The position numbers and the translations under genes were made by a program. 64,000 nt of DNA. Origin: Brevundimonas poindexterae (lineage in GTDB: Bacteria > Pseudomonadota > Alphaproteobacteria > Caulobacterales > Caulobacteraceae). Below the pieces are notes generated by a model. That model ran no database searches. It saw only the letters and a list, made by a program, of their open reading frames with translations, and was not told the origin of the DNA. Below are positions 43,014 through 52,772 of the stretch, piece by piece. Where the stretch lies: positions 620,001 to 684,000 of the forward strand of contig NZ_JAIVLL010000001.1 in assembly GCF_020524625.1 (NCBI RefSeq). Reading direction: 5' to 3'. Every line of letters begins with the position of its first letter. Position 1 is the first letter of the stretch.

Positions 43014-44378
43014 CTAGGCCGCGCGGGCGATCACCCGGTTGCGGCCGGCGGACTTGGCCTCATAGACCCCCTCGTCGGCGCGCTTCAGGAGGGCATCGGG
43101 GGTGTCGTCGCGCCCGGTCGTGGTCGCCACGCCGATCGAGATCGTGATCTGCAGGTGCGCGTCCCCGTTCATCACCGGGAAGGGCGCATTGGCCATGTCG
43201 GCCCGGATACGGTCGGCGATGCGGACGGCGTCTTCCAGCCGCGTGCCCGGCATTACGACGACGAACTCCTCGCCCCCCATCCGGCAGGGCAGGTCGACGG
43301 CCCGGACCTTGGTCGCCAGCCGCACGGCGAATTCGCGCAGGACCTCGTCGCCGGCATCGTGACCGAAGCCGTCGTTGACCGCCTTGAAGTGGTCGATGTC
43401 CAGCATCAGCAGCGAGACCGGCTCTCCGCCCTGGCTGGCCCGGCCGACCAGGGCCTGGAGCTGCCCGGCCATATAGCGCCGGTTATGCAGGCCGGTCAGG
43501 GCGTCCGTCACCGCCATCTCGAGGCTGTAGTCCAGCTTCTGGCGCAGGAAATCGGCATAGCGCTTGCGACGCACCTGGGTGCGGGCACGGGCCGCCAGTT
43601 CCTCGACATCGATGGGCGCGGCCAGTATGTCGTTGGCACCCAGCTCCAGCGCCTTGATCATGCGGGCGCGCTGGTGCGGGTCGACCACCGCCAGCACCGG
43701 CAGCGGACGAGTCGATTCCAGTGAGCGGCTCTGGGCTACGAGGCGAAGGCCGTCGAACCCGCGCGAGGCCGTATTGGCGATCACCAGATCGAACGGTCCG
43801 CGCAGGGCGGCCAGCCCCTTTTCAATGTCGGTCTCGACCGTCAGCCGATGCTCGCCGTCCAGCTGGCTGCGAATGCGCTCGACCTGACGGGCGTCGTCGT
43901 CGACCAGCAGGATCCGCCCGCCCGTCGCGCGCAAACGCCCGGCCGAGTCCGTGTCGACACCCAGCCGGCGACCGCTTTCCTCGCGGGCCCGCAGTTCGTC
44001 CATGATGGATTTGAGGCGCGTCAACGACCGCATGCGGGCCAGCAGCACCACATCGTCGATCGGCTTGGTGACGAAGTCATCGGCCCCGGCTTCAAGGCCC
44101 TTGATGCGCTCCTCGCGGCCATCCAGCGCCGTCACCAGCACCACGGGGATGTGGCGGGTGGCCGGGTCGGCCTTCAGCCGGCGACAGGTCTCGAACCCGT
44201 CCATGTCCGGCATCATGACGTCCAGCAGGATGATGTCGGGGTGATGTGCGGCCGCCAGCTCCAGCGCCGCCGCCCCGCTGCCGCAGGTCAGGACGTCATA
44301 GTATTCCAGCGTCAGCTTGGCCTCGAGCAGCCGGACGTTGGTCTCGATATCATCGACGACAAGGATTCTGGCTGGCAT
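43014..44378 (-). CDS. pleD: diguanylate cyclase response regulator PleD
   Basis: 454 residues: receiver 1 with IILLDVMMPDMDG (phospho-Asp) and TKPID, receiver 2 (residues about 155-270, acidic site less typical), then a GGDEF domain with GGEEF. The inhibitory site RAVD lies five residues before GGEEF, so c-di-GMP should feed back on the enzyme. In Caulobacter PleD drives the swarmer-to-stalked switch by making c-di-GMP at the stalked pole. It follows divK by four bases, the same pair as in Caulobacter. Confidence 0.96.
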   Translation of the reverse strand: MPARILVVDDIETNVRLLEAKLTLEYYDVLTCGSGAAALELAAAHHPDIILLDVMMPDMDGFETCRRLKADPATRHIPVVLVTALDGREERIKGLEAGADDFVTKPIDDVVLLARMRSLTRLKSIMDELRAREESGRRLGVDTDSAGRLRATGGRILLVDDDARQVERIRSQLDGEHRLTVETDIEKGLAALRGPFDLVIANTASRGFDGLRLVAQSRSLESTRPLPVLAVVDPHQRARMIKALELGANDILAAPIDVEELAARARTQVRRKRYADFLRQKLDYSLEMAVTDALTGLHNRRYMAGQLQALVGRASQGGEPVSLLMLDIDHFKAVNDGFGHDAGDEVLREFAVRLATKVRAVDLPCRMGGEEFVVVMPGTRLEDAVRIADRIRADMANAPFPVMNGDAHLQITISIGVATTTGRDDTPDALLKRADEGVYEAKSAGRNRVIARAA

Positions 44379-44382
44379 GGCG

Positions 44383-44748
44383 TCAGCCCATATGCTTCCG
44401 GACCACGTCCAGGAAATGCATCACCGAGATGGGCTTGGAGATGTAGGCCTCGCATCCGCCCTGGCGGATTCGCTCCTCATCGCCCTTCATGGCAAAGGCG
44501 GTCACGGCGACGACCGGGATGTGCGCCAGCTCCTCGTCGTCCTTCAGCCATTTGGTGACTTCCAGGCCGCTGATCTCGGGCAGCTGGATATCCATGAGGA
44601 TCAGGTCGGGACGATGCTGGCGCGCCATGGCCATGGCCGTCAGTCCCTCGCGGGTCTGATAGGTCTGATACCCCTGGGAATCGAGCAGATCATGAAAGAG
44701 CTTCATGTTCAGCTCGTTATCCTCCACGATGAGGACTTTCTTGGACAT
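44383..44748 (-). CDS. divK: single-domain cell-cycle response regulator DivK
   Basis: 121 residues, only a receiver domain: [33 protein letters not shown] with the phospho-Asp, and [13 protein letters not shown]. Nearly the whole sequence matches the Caulobacter DivK pattern as I know it. It carries phosphate signals between PleC, DivJ and DivL and so controls CtrA. The start MSKKVLIV at 44748 is used; a Met one codon upstream is also possible, and a longer in-frame extension to 44847 is not conserved. Confidence 0.96.
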   Translation of the reverse strand: MSKKVLIVEDNELNMKLFHDLLDSQGYQTYQTREGLTAMAMARQHRPDLILMDIQLPEISGLEVTKWLKDDEELAHIPVVAVTAFAMKGDEERIRQGGCEAYISKPISVMHFLDVVRKHMG

Positions 44749-44825
44749 CATCACCGGTTCCTGCCGCCCCTTGCCGGCGGCGGGGCTGTTGTCGTCTTCT
44801 CCATGGTCAGCATGCCCGCCCAGTC

Positions 44826-44840
44826 TTAAGTTGACGTGAA
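44826..44840 (-). promoter_or_regulatory. possible CtrA box upstream of divK
   Basis: TTAA-N7-TGAA on the plus strand (TTCA-N7-TTAA on the minus strand), one base from the CtrA consensus TTAA-N7-TTAA, 78-92 bases upstream of the divK start. In Caulobacter divK is a CtrA target by published knowledge. The site could equally lie in the dinB leader. Confidence 0.4.
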
Positions 44841-44867
44841 GGGCCACCTCCGGCCCCGGTGCCCCGG

Positions 44868-46115
44868 ATGACCTCCCTCTGCCGAGACTGTCTGTCGCGT
44901 TTTGACCGGCCGGAACCCCGCTGTCCGGCCTGCGGGTCGCCGCGCATGGTGAACCATGCCGAGCTGGACCGTCAGGTCATCGCCCACCTGGACTGCGACG
45001 CCTTCTATGCCTCAGTGGAAAAGCGGGATCGACCGGAGTTGCGCGACCGGCCGGTGATCGTCGGCGGCGGCCATCGCGGCGTGGTCGCCACCGCCTGCTA
45101 CGTCGCGCGCCAGTATGGGGTGGGCTCGGCCATGCCGATGTTCAAGGCGCTCAAGGCCTGTCCCGATGCCGTGGTCATCAAGCCCGACTTTGCCAAATAC
45201 AAGCATGAGAGCCGCCGCATCCTGGGCGCGCTCGCCAACCTCACCCCCTTGATCCAGACGCTGTCGCTGGACGAGGCCTGGGCCGATCTGTCGGGCACCG
45301 AGCGGCTGAACGGTGGCTCACCCGCCTGGCAGCTGGCCCGGCTGCAGAAGTGGATTGAGGACGAGGTCGGCCTGACGGTTTCGCTTGGCCTCGCGCCCAA
45401 TCGCTTCCTCGCCAAGGTCGCCTCCGAGATGGACAAGCCGCGCGGCTTTTCGGTGATCGGGTCCGAGGCCGAGCAGCTTTTGGCCCCGCGCCCCGTGTCC
45501 ATCCTGCCGGGTGTCGGCCCGATCTTCGGGCGGACCCTGCGCGCCGACGGCTTCGAGACCATCGGTCAGCTGGCCGGCGCCGATGTGCGTGATCTGGCCA
45601 AGCGCTACGGCGACTGGGGTCTGCGCCTGCACGACCTCGCTCACGGCCGCGACAGCCGCCCGGTCGATCCCGAGCATGACCGCAAGGGCATGAGCGCCGA
45701 GACCACCTTCAACGTCGATCTGTCCTCGGCCGCCGATCTGGAGAGCCAGCTCTGGCCCCTGTGCGAGAAGCTGGCGGCCAAGGCCCGGCGCGATGGCATC
45801 GCCGGTCGGGTCGTGACGCTCAAGCTCAGGCGGACGGACTTCCGCATCCTGACCCGGCGCCGCACCCTGCCCGATCCCGTCCAGACCGCCCGCACCCTGT
45901 TTGCCGAAGGGCGGGCCCTGCTCAAACCGGAACTGGGGCGCCCCTATCGCCTGATCGGCATCGGCATGGCCGATCTGGTCGACGCGGCCGACGTGGCCCC
46001 CGGTCTGTTCTCGGCCGACCGCACCAGGGAGCTGACCACCGAGACCACCATCGACCGGCTGCGGGATCGCTTCGGCCCGGGCGCCGTCATCTCGGGCCGG
46101 TCGCTGAAAAGCTGA
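44868..46115 (+). CDS. dinB: DNA polymerase IV (Y family) with N-terminal zinc finger
   Basis: About 415 residues. An extra N-terminal CxxC...CxxC zinc ribbon (LCRDC and CPAC, residues 4-22) precedes the Y-family palm with [10 protein letters not shown] and [11 protein letters not shown] (catalytic acidic residues), [11 protein letters not shown] in the thumb and a little-finger domain. It carries out error-prone bypass of DNA lesions. The start ATG 44868 is used; a GTG nine bases upstream is an alternative. I did not find a convincing LexA box in the short intergenic region to divK. Confidence 0.93.
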   Translation: MTSLCRDCLSRFDRPEPRCPACGSPRMVNHAELDRQVIAHLDCDAFYASVEKRDRPELRDRPVIVGGGHRGVVATACYVARQYGVGSAMPMFKALKACPDAVVIKPDFAKYKHESRRILGALANLTPLIQTLSLDEAWADLSGTERLNGGSPAWQLARLQKWIEDEVGLTVSLGLAPNRFLAKVASEMDKPRGFSVIGSEAEQLLAPRPVSILPGVGPIFGRTLRADGFETIGQLAGADVRDLAKRYGDWGLRLHDLAHGRDSRPVDPEHDRKGMSAETTFNVDLSSAADLESQLWPLCEKLAAKARRDGIAGRVVTLKLRRTDFRILTRRRTLPDPVQTARTLFAEGRALLKPELGRPYRLIGIGMADLVDAADVAPGLFSADRTRELTTETTIDRLRDRFGPGAVISGRSLKS

Positions 46116-46188
46116 GATCGACCCTCCGGCGGGGTGACGCCTCGCCCGCGCCGGGCTAAACGCCCCCGAAAGACATCAGGAGACGACC

Positions 46189-46647
46189 ATGAGCTACGCC
46201 GACCGCATCGCCGAACTGGGCCTCGACCTGCCCGAGCCCGCCAAGGCCGTCGCCAACTATGTGCCGTGGGTGCGCAGCGGCAATCTGGTCCACATCTCGG
46301 GCCAGCTGTCGAATGACGCCTCGGGCGGCATCAAGGGCACGGTGGGCGTCGACGTCTCGCCCGAGGACGCCGCCCGCGCCGCCCGCATGTGCGGCGTCAA
46401 CCTGCTGGCCCAGATCAAGGATGCGCTGGACGGCGACCTTGAGCGGGTCGTGCGCGTGGTCAAGCTGGGTGGCTTCGTCCAGGCCGGCCCCGAGTTCAGT
46501 GCCATTCCCGCCGTCATCAACGGCTGTTCGGACCTGATGGTCGAAGTGTTCGGCGACGCCGGTCGCCACGCCCGCTCGGCCGTCGGCGTCTATCGCCTGC
46601 CGCTGGGCTTCGCCGTCGAGGTGGACGCCATCGTCGAGGTGAAGTGA
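46189..46647 (+). CDS. RidA family protein (YjgF/YER057c/UK114)
   Basis: 152 residues, the longer RidA subgroup. It has YVPWVRSGNLVHISGQLSND, GVDVSPEDAARAARMCGVNLLAQI, RVVKLGGFVQAGPEF and HARSAVGVYRLPLGFAVEVDA. The Arg in HARSAVG is the conserved active-site Arg that binds carboxylates. RidA proteins hydrolyse reactive enamine or imine intermediates. The stop overlaps the GTG start of the downstream acyltransferase, indicating an operon. Confidence 0.92.
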   Translation: MSYADRIAELGLDLPEPAKAVANYVPWVRSGNLVHISGQLSNDASGGIKGTVGVDVSPEDAARAARMCGVNLLAQIKDALDGDLERVVRVVKLGGFVQAGPEFSAIPAVINGCSDLMVEVFGDAGRHARSAVGVYRLPLGFAVEVDAIVEVK

Positions 46648-47798
46648 CGGACGACGCCTTCACCCTCCGCGTCCACGGCGCGGTCGCCGATATCGATCGG
46701 GGTACGTGGGAGGCGCTCGCCGCTCCCACGGGCGACCCCTTCATCGGCTATGACTTTCTCGACGCCTGTGAGGCCTCGGGCAGTGCCGCGCCGGATCAGG
46801 GCTGGGCCGGGCGTCATCTGGCGCTCGAGGATGATCAGGGCCGCGTCCTTGGCCTGATGCCCCTCTGGCTGAAGGGGCACAGCAGCGGCGAATACGTCTT
46901 CGACCATGCCTGGGCCGATGCCTGGGTGCGCGCGGGCGGGCGCTACTATCCCAAGCTGCTGGGCGCCGTTCCCTTCACCCCCGTCACCGGCCCGCGCTTC
47001 CTGATCCATCCCGACGCCGACCCCGGCACGGTGCGTCAGGCCCTGATCCAGGGGGCCGAGACCCTGTGTGCGCGGCTCGACCTGTCGTCAGTCCACGTCA
47101 ACTTCCCGACCGAGGGCGAATGGCGCGAGATGGCCGACGCCGGCTGGCTGCCGCGGCTGGACCTGCAGTACGTCTTCACCGATCAGGGCTATGGCGATTT
47201 CGAGGGCTTCCTCGCCGCCCTGTCCTCGAACCGCAGGAAGACCATCCGGCGCGAGCGACGCGAGGCCCAGGCCGGGCTCGACATCCGCATCCTGACCGGC
47301 GCCGATCTGACCGAAGACGTCTGGGACGCCTTTTTCGCCTTCTATCTCGACACCGGCAGCCGCAAATGGGGCCGCCCCTATCTGACCCGCGACTTCTTTG
47401 CCCGCATCGGCCGGACCATGGCCGACCGCATCGCCCTGGTCATGGCGTATCGGGGCGAGACCCCCATCGCCGGCGCCCTCAACTTCATCGGCCGCGACGC
47501 CCTGTACGGCCGCCAGTGGGGCACGCTGGAGGACATCCCCTTCCTGCATTTCGAGCTCTGCTACTATCAGGCCATCGAGTTTGCCCTGTCGCGCGGCCTG
47601 TCCCGCGTCGAGGCCGGCGCCCAGGGCCAGCACAAGATCGCGCGCGGCTATCTGCCCACCCCCGTCCGCTCGGCCCACCACATCCCCGACCCCGGCTTTC
47701 GCGACGCCATCGCCCGCTATCTGGACCATGAGCGCCCGGCCATCGAAGCCGAGATCAGGGCCCTCACCGACGAACAGTCACCCTTCCGAAAGACCTGA
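46644..47798 (+). CDS. GNAT/FemAB-like acyltransferase (DUF482 type)
   Basis: 384 residues with a GTG start overlapping the RidA stop (GTGA). The protein has two GNAT-like halves: SDP-type blocks WAGRHLALEDDQGRVLGLMP, ALSSNRRKTIRRERREA, DTGSRKWGRPYLTRDFF, RGETPIAGALNFIG and VEAGAQGQHKIARGYLPTPV. These are typical of the 'peptidoglycan biosynthesis/recognition' FemAB-like family. The acceptor is unknown. The stop codon lies at the first of three operator palindromes for the next operon. Confidence 0.88.
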   Translation: MTDDAFTLRVHGAVADIDRGTWEALAAPTGDPFIGYDFLDACEASGSAAPDQGWAGRHLALEDDQGRVLGLMPLWLKGHSSGEYVFDHAWADAWVRAGGRYYPKLLGAVPFTPVTGPRFLIHPDADPGTVRQALIQGAETLCARLDLSSVHVNFPTEGEWREMADAGWLPRLDLQYVFTDQGYGDFEGFLAALSSNRRKTIRRERREAQAGLDIRILTGADLTEDVWDAFFAFYLDTGSRKWGRPYLTRDFFARIGRTMADRIALVMAYRGETPIAGALNFIGRDALYGRQWGTLEDIPFLHFELCYYQAIEFALSRGLSRVEAGAQGQHKIARGYLPTPVRSAHHIPDPGFRDAIARYLDHERPAIEAEIRALTDEQSPFRKT

Positions 47799-47864
47799 CT
47801 TTCCACTTCGGAAAATTATCACTTGCCAATCTGGAAAGTCATGCTACTTTCCACATCGGAAAGT
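47798..47864 (+). promoter_or_regulatory. triple operator: three ACTTTCC-N5-GGAAAGT sites
   Basis: Site 1 ACTTTCC-acttc-GGAAAAT (47798-47816), site 2 ACTTGCC-aatct-GGAAAGT (47821-47839), site 3 ACTTTCC-acatc-GGAAAGT (47846-47864). Sites 1 and 2 differ from the perfect palindrome by one base in one arm; site 3 is perfect. Centres are 23 and 25 bases apart. The ribosome site GAGGA of the first membrane gene directly follows site 3. The likely binder is the winged-helix protein encoded third in the operon. Confidence 0.75.
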
Positions 47865-47875
47865 GAGGATCACCG

Positions 47876-48316
47876 ATGACCGAAGACCCGAACGAAGCCC
47901 TGGCCCGCATCCGCGAAGCCCGCGAAGGGGTGCCCGGCCCCGTCGCCTATCCCGTCGCCTGGGATCTGGCCTATGGCGCCATTTGCGGCCTGATGGTCGC
48001 CAGTCAGGGCCTGCCGACACCGTGGGCGATGCTGGCCCTCGTCATTGCCCTCGCGGGGCTGGCCATCTGCGTCCAGTGGTGGCGGAACCGCGTCGGCTGG
48101 TGGGTCAGCGGCTATTCGCCCAAGCGCGCCCGGTGGGTAGCCATAGGCCTCGCTGTCATCCTGATCGCCCTGATGGGCCTGTCGATCTGGGGCAAGGACG
48201 CCGGCATGGTCTGGATGCCCCTGGCAACCGGCGCAGCGGGGTTCGTCTCGGCCATCATCGGCGGCCGCCTGTGGATGCACGTCTGGAAGCGCGAGCTGGC
48301 CGGAGATCTGTCATGA
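47876..48316 (+). CDS. small membrane protein, first of a tandem pair
   Basis: 146 residues. A soluble head (MTEDPNEALARIREAREGVP) precedes about four hydrophobic segments, with VGWWVSGYSPKRARWVAIG between the second and third and RLWMHVWKRELA near the end. It is a clear paralogue of the next gene. The head resembles a short helical module and not an enzyme. Translation starts 12 bases after operator site 3, so repressor binding would block the operon. The stop overlaps the next start (ATGA). The function is unknown, but control by a dedicated regulator suggests an induced membrane response. Confidence 0.8.
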   Translation: MTEDPNEALARIREAREGVPGPVAYPVAWDLAYGAICGLMVASQGLPTPWAMLALVIALAGLAICVQWWRNRVGWWVSGYSPKRARWVAIGLAVILIALMGLSIWGKDAGMVWMPLATGAAGFVSAIIGGRLWMHVWKRELAGDLS

Positions 48317-48759
48317 GCGAAGCCCCCGATCCCCGCGAGGCGCTCGCCTCGATCCAGTCCACCCGCGAGGGCATGACGGAGCGGATGACCCATCCCGTCG
48401 GCTACGACCTCGTGTGCGCCGCGATCTGCGGTCTGATGGTCGCCAGCCAGGGCCTGCAGAAGCCCTGGTCGCTGGTGGCGCTGCTGGCCGCCATGGCGGC
48501 GCTCGGCGGCTGCGTCCACTGGTGGAAGTCTCGCTTCGGCTGGTGGGTCAACGGCTATGCGCCGAAGCGGGCGGGCCGCGTCGCCTATGGCATGGCAGTC
48601 ATGCTGGTGGTGCTGATCGGCGTGACGATGTGGGGCCGGGGCGCAGGCATCCTCTGGATGCCACTGGCCACCGGGAGCGCGGCCTTTGTCCTGTCGATCC
48701 TCGGCGGACGTCTGTGGATGCACGTCTGGAAGCGCGAGCTGGCCGAGGCTGATGGATGA
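48313..48759 (+). CDS. small membrane protein, second of a tandem pair
   Basis: 148 residues. It shares with the upstream gene the head (DPREALASIQSTREGM), GYDLVCAAICGLMVASQGL, FGWWVNGYAPKRAGRVAYG and the end RLWMHVWKREL. The identity over these blocks shows a gene duplication. About four membrane segments are predicted. It overlaps both neighbours by ATGA, so the three genes form one translationally coupled operon. No family is recognised. Confidence 0.8.
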   Translation: MSEAPDPREALASIQSTREGMTERMTHPVGYDLVCAAICGLMVASQGLQKPWSLVALLAAMAALGGCVHWWKSRFGWWVNGYAPKRAGRVAYGMAVMLVVLIGVTMWGRGAGILWMPLATGSAAFVLSILGGRLWMHVWKRELAEADG

Positions 48760-49082
48760 CGCCCCCGCCCGTTTTCGATCCCGTCATCCACGCCCCGGGT
48801 CGGCTGCAGATCTGCGCTATCCTGTCCAGTGTCGATGAGGCCGAGTTCGCCCTGATCCGCGACACCATCAAAGTCTCGGACTCCGTCCTGTCCAAACACC
48901 TGAAGCAGCTGGAGGACGCCGGGTATATCACGCTGACCAAGACCCCCGTCGACGGTCGCTCGCGCACCTGGGCCAGCCTGACCCCGGCCGGCAAGAAGGC
49001 CTTCGCCGCCCACGTCGCCGAGCTGAACCGCCTTGCGGCCCTGACGCAGGCGCCGGTGCTGGGCAAGGGGTTCTCGGGCTAG
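48756..49082 (+). CDS. winged-helix transcriptional regulator (HTH_34/MarR-like)
   Basis: 108 residues, a small winged-helix protein: LQICAILSSVDEAEFALIRDT, SDSVLSKHLKQLEDAGYITLTK with the recognition helix, and the wing VDGRSRTWASLTPAGKKAF. This pattern is that of the HTH_34 family, often encoded beside small membrane proteins. There is no ligand-binding domain beyond the fold. It is the third gene of the coupled operon and the likely binder of the three palindromes upstream, that is, an autoregulator. Confidence 0.88.
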   Translation: MTPPPVFDPVIHAPGRLQICAILSSVDEAEFALIRDTIKVSDSVLSKHLKQLEDAGYITLTKTPVDGRSRTWASLTPAGKKAFAAHVAELNRLAALTQAPVLGKGFSG

Positions 49083-49213
49083 TTGTCGCCCCCCCTCAAT
49101 CACGCACCACACCTCGGTCGCCATCGGCGCGGGAGCCGCGGCGGCGACGAACCGGCTTGTCACAATCACTGGCATGCCCTACGCCGGAACAAGGTAATCT
49201 GGGGGGGCGAGGC

Positions 49214-49639
49214 ATGAAATCCATCCTGTTCGGCGTCAGCGTGCTGGCCGGGGCCGCAGTCTTCAATGCAGCCGTCGCCAATCCGCTTCTTCAGGAACCG
49301 CGCTATTATCGCACGGCGGACGAAGCGCGAACGCGCATGCCTGAACCACAGGCCGAATGCCTTGATGCCATGGGGGCGAACAAATGCGTTGCCGCCCTTC
49401 TGGCGGTCGATGTTCGGTTCGACGGAGAGCTTTCGCTGGGGTGGGAGCCGGTATGGATTGCAGCGGGCACTGAAACCGTCTGCATCGACAGCGGCACCGC
49501 CTACTTCCGGGTCGATTGCGATGCGCCGGACGCCGTGGTGTCTACCCCACTGCCCCAAATTTGCGCCTTCAATCCCGACGGCACACGCCGCAGCTGTAGT
49601 GGACGCGAGCGGCCCTATCGACCGACGTCGACTCCGTAG
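49214..49639 (+). CDS. small secreted protein, unknown
   Basis: 141 residues. The signal peptide is MKSILFGVSVLAGAAVFNAAVA. The mature part has five Cys (AECLD, NKCVA, TVCID, VDCDA and others), suggesting disulfides in the periplasm. A pattern LLAVDVRFDGELSLGWEPVW looks beta-rich. No family is recognised. The start at 49214 has AGGCATG context after a G-rich run; the upstream in-frame codons are not signal-like. Confidence 0.6.
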   Translation: MKSILFGVSVLAGAAVFNAAVANPLLQEPRYYRTADEARTRMPEPQAECLDAMGANKCVAALLAVDVRFDGELSLGWEPVWIAAGTETVCIDSGTAYFRVDCDAPDAVVSTPLPQICAFNPDGTRRSCSGRERPYRPTSTP

Positions 49640-49704
49640 CCCAGCCACCCCGTCTTGCCTCCCCGGCCCACCCTCCTTAAGGCTCGCCGTCAAGGAGACA
49701 CCTC

Positions 49705-51237
<1,533 letters not shown>

Positions 51238-51247
51238 GGGGATTGCT

Positions 51248-52057
51248 TTGACCGGTCACCGTCATTCTATACATCCCGCCTCTGCAGCATCAGTCGCGAT
51301 CGCAAAGGTCATCACGACGCCGAAAGGAGAAAAAACCTGTGGCTGGGGCACGGGCTTCCACTACCGTGATAAGGATGGAAATTTATGGCTGATCACGAAC
51401 TGGCATGTTTTAACCGGGCGGCGACCTGATGATCCAGGTTTCTTACTCCAGGGATACCCAAGTAGCCCTACGGGTATAGATGTTGCCTATCTCAGTCGTA
51501 GGCCGGGGGGACTTCTTCACATCATAAGGATGGAGCTTTATTCCGACGGCAAGCCAACCTGGTTGCAAGGGCGACTAGATAGAGGCGAGGACGTCGCAGC
51601 CATTCGTGTCGAACTGCCAGAAGACGCAATCACTCCCTGCATTCAGGACTTTTGTAGTACATTTGACGAAACGCTTCAGCCGGGCAGAGACGTTGTGACC
51701 ATTGGATTTCCCTTTAGTCAAACTTGTGAATCACCTTTTCCGATCTGGAAGAGTGGGATGGTTGCCGCAGAGCCAGATTTTCAGTTTCGCTCCCAGAACC
51801 AAAATCTATTGGATATGCCTGGAGCACCCGGGATGTCGGGAGCTCCCGTTTACGTACGCGAGCCGGGATACCGCCAAGCCATGCATGCGATGGAACTTAC
51901 TACAGTATTGAAATTTGTCGGTATATACTCAGGATCATCCGGCCAAGAAGAACTTAGCCGAATATCGCTCGGTCGCTTCTTGCGCTGCAATTACATTGAC
52001 ATATTGGTCAATGGTGGGGGCATTATCGGAGATAATCCGTACCCGCCCCAAGAGTAA
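51248..52057 (+). CDS. orphan trypsin-like serine protease
   Basis: 269 residues. The catalytic triad of the S1/HtrA-like fold is visible: His53 in ITNWHV, Asp115 in GEDVAAIR and Ser197 in PGMSGAPV, with GTGF (34-37) before the His. There is no signal peptide, membrane helix, PDZ or partner domain, so it is probably cytosolic. The TTG start at 51248 is the first usable codon, behind AGGGGG. GC content and codon use are well below the neighbourhood, as for the RT gene. It is probably an acquired gene; a role in defence or regulated proteolysis is only possible. Confidence 0.8.
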   Translation: MTGHRHSIHPASAASVAIAKVITTPKGEKTCGWGTGFHYRDKDGNLWLITNWHVLTGRRPDDPGFLLQGYPSSPTGIDVAYLSRRPGGLLHIIRMELYSDGKPTWLQGRLDRGEDVAAIRVELPEDAITPCIQDFCSTFDETLQPGRDVVTIGFPFSQTCESPFPIWKSGMVAAEPDFQFRSQNQNLLDMPGAPGMSGAPVYVREPGYRQAMHAMELTTVLKFVGIYSGSSGQEELSRISLGRFLRCNYIDILVNGGGIIGDNPYPPQE

Positions 52058-52233
52058 CTTAAGAAAGTCCAGCCAAGTTCTCGTGTCCTGGGCGAGTTTG
52101 TGCGTCATTCGCTTGCCCTCTCCTTGGCATCCATGCCGCAGCGAAGCGGAGGGCCGGGACGGGACCTACACTCTCTTCACTCCCCTCCCCGCCAGAACAG
52201 CCGCTGAGCCGGGCGATGTTCCGCTTAGTTGAT
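52058..52233. other. intergenic sequence, nothing recognised
   Basis: The 176 bases between the protease stop and repeat copy 3 show no gene, promoter or clear hairpin. Base composition changes back toward the GC-rich host pattern from about 52.13 kb. Confidence 0.5.
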
Positions 52234-52399
52234 CCTTCTCCCCTTGCGGGAGAAGGTGGCAGGCGAAGCCTGACGGATGAGGGGTCGCGCTGCGGTCGGC
52301 CATCGTTTTGCGGCGCGAAGCGGACTCCCCGTCAACCGACCGAGCGCCCCCTCATCCGAGCCGCTCACGCGGCCCACCTTCTCCCGCAAGGGGAGAAGG
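52234..52399. repeat. 166-bp inverted-pair repeat, copy 3
   Basis: Units 52234-52285 and 52347-52399 face each other with the same outer CTTCTCCC-cttgc-GGGAGAAG hairpins and inner GGATGAGGGG ends as copies 1 and 2. The left variable hairpin is CAGGC-gaa-GCCTG, the right GGCCGC-gtga-GCGGC. The central spacer is about 15 bases longer than in the other two copies. It lies between the orphan protease and the DUF559 gene. Confidence 0.85.
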
Positions 52400-52409
52400 A
52401 AACTTGCTC

Positions 52410-52769
52410 CTACCCCAGCGGCGGCGGGGCATCGCCATTGGCGCGCACGGCCTCAAGGATCGCCGCGATCACCCGCCAGCCCTCGTGGTCGATCATGCCG
52501 TTCGGAAAGCGCAGCACGCGAAAGTTCTGCCCGGCCAGCCAGGCGTCCCGCTCGGCATCACGCACCGGATCGTGAAACGGCCCGTCCGCCTCGACGATCA
52601 GCCGGTGCCTCAGGCAGATGAAGTCCGCAATGTAGGGCCCGATCACCATCTGGCGCCGGAACTTCAGCCCCTCCAGCCGCCGGTCGCGCAGCAACGTCCA
52701 TAGCCGCCGCTCGTGGACAGAGGGCGCCCGCCGCATCTTCCGCGCCAGACCGGACAGGCGCCCCTCCAC
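52410..52769 (-). CDS. DUF559 (Vsr-like nuclease fold) protein
   Basis: 119 residues with a GTG start. It matches the DUF559 pattern: WTLLRDRRLEGLKFRRQMV, GPYIADFICLRHRLIVEADG, then ERDAWLAGQNFRVLRFPNGM. The family shares the PD-(D/E)xK-like fold of very-short-patch repair endonucleases; the Asp in ADF and Glu in VEADG are the likely metal ligands. Its biological role is not established. It starts three bases after the stop of the XRE regulator gene. Confidence 0.85.
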   Translation of the reverse strand: MEGRLSGLARKMRRAPSVHERRLWTLLRDRRLEGLKFRRQMVIGPYIADFICLRHRLIVEADGPFHDPVRDAERDAWLAGQNFRVLRFPNGMIDHEGWRVIAAILEAVRANGDAPPPLG

Positions 52770-52772
52770 CCC

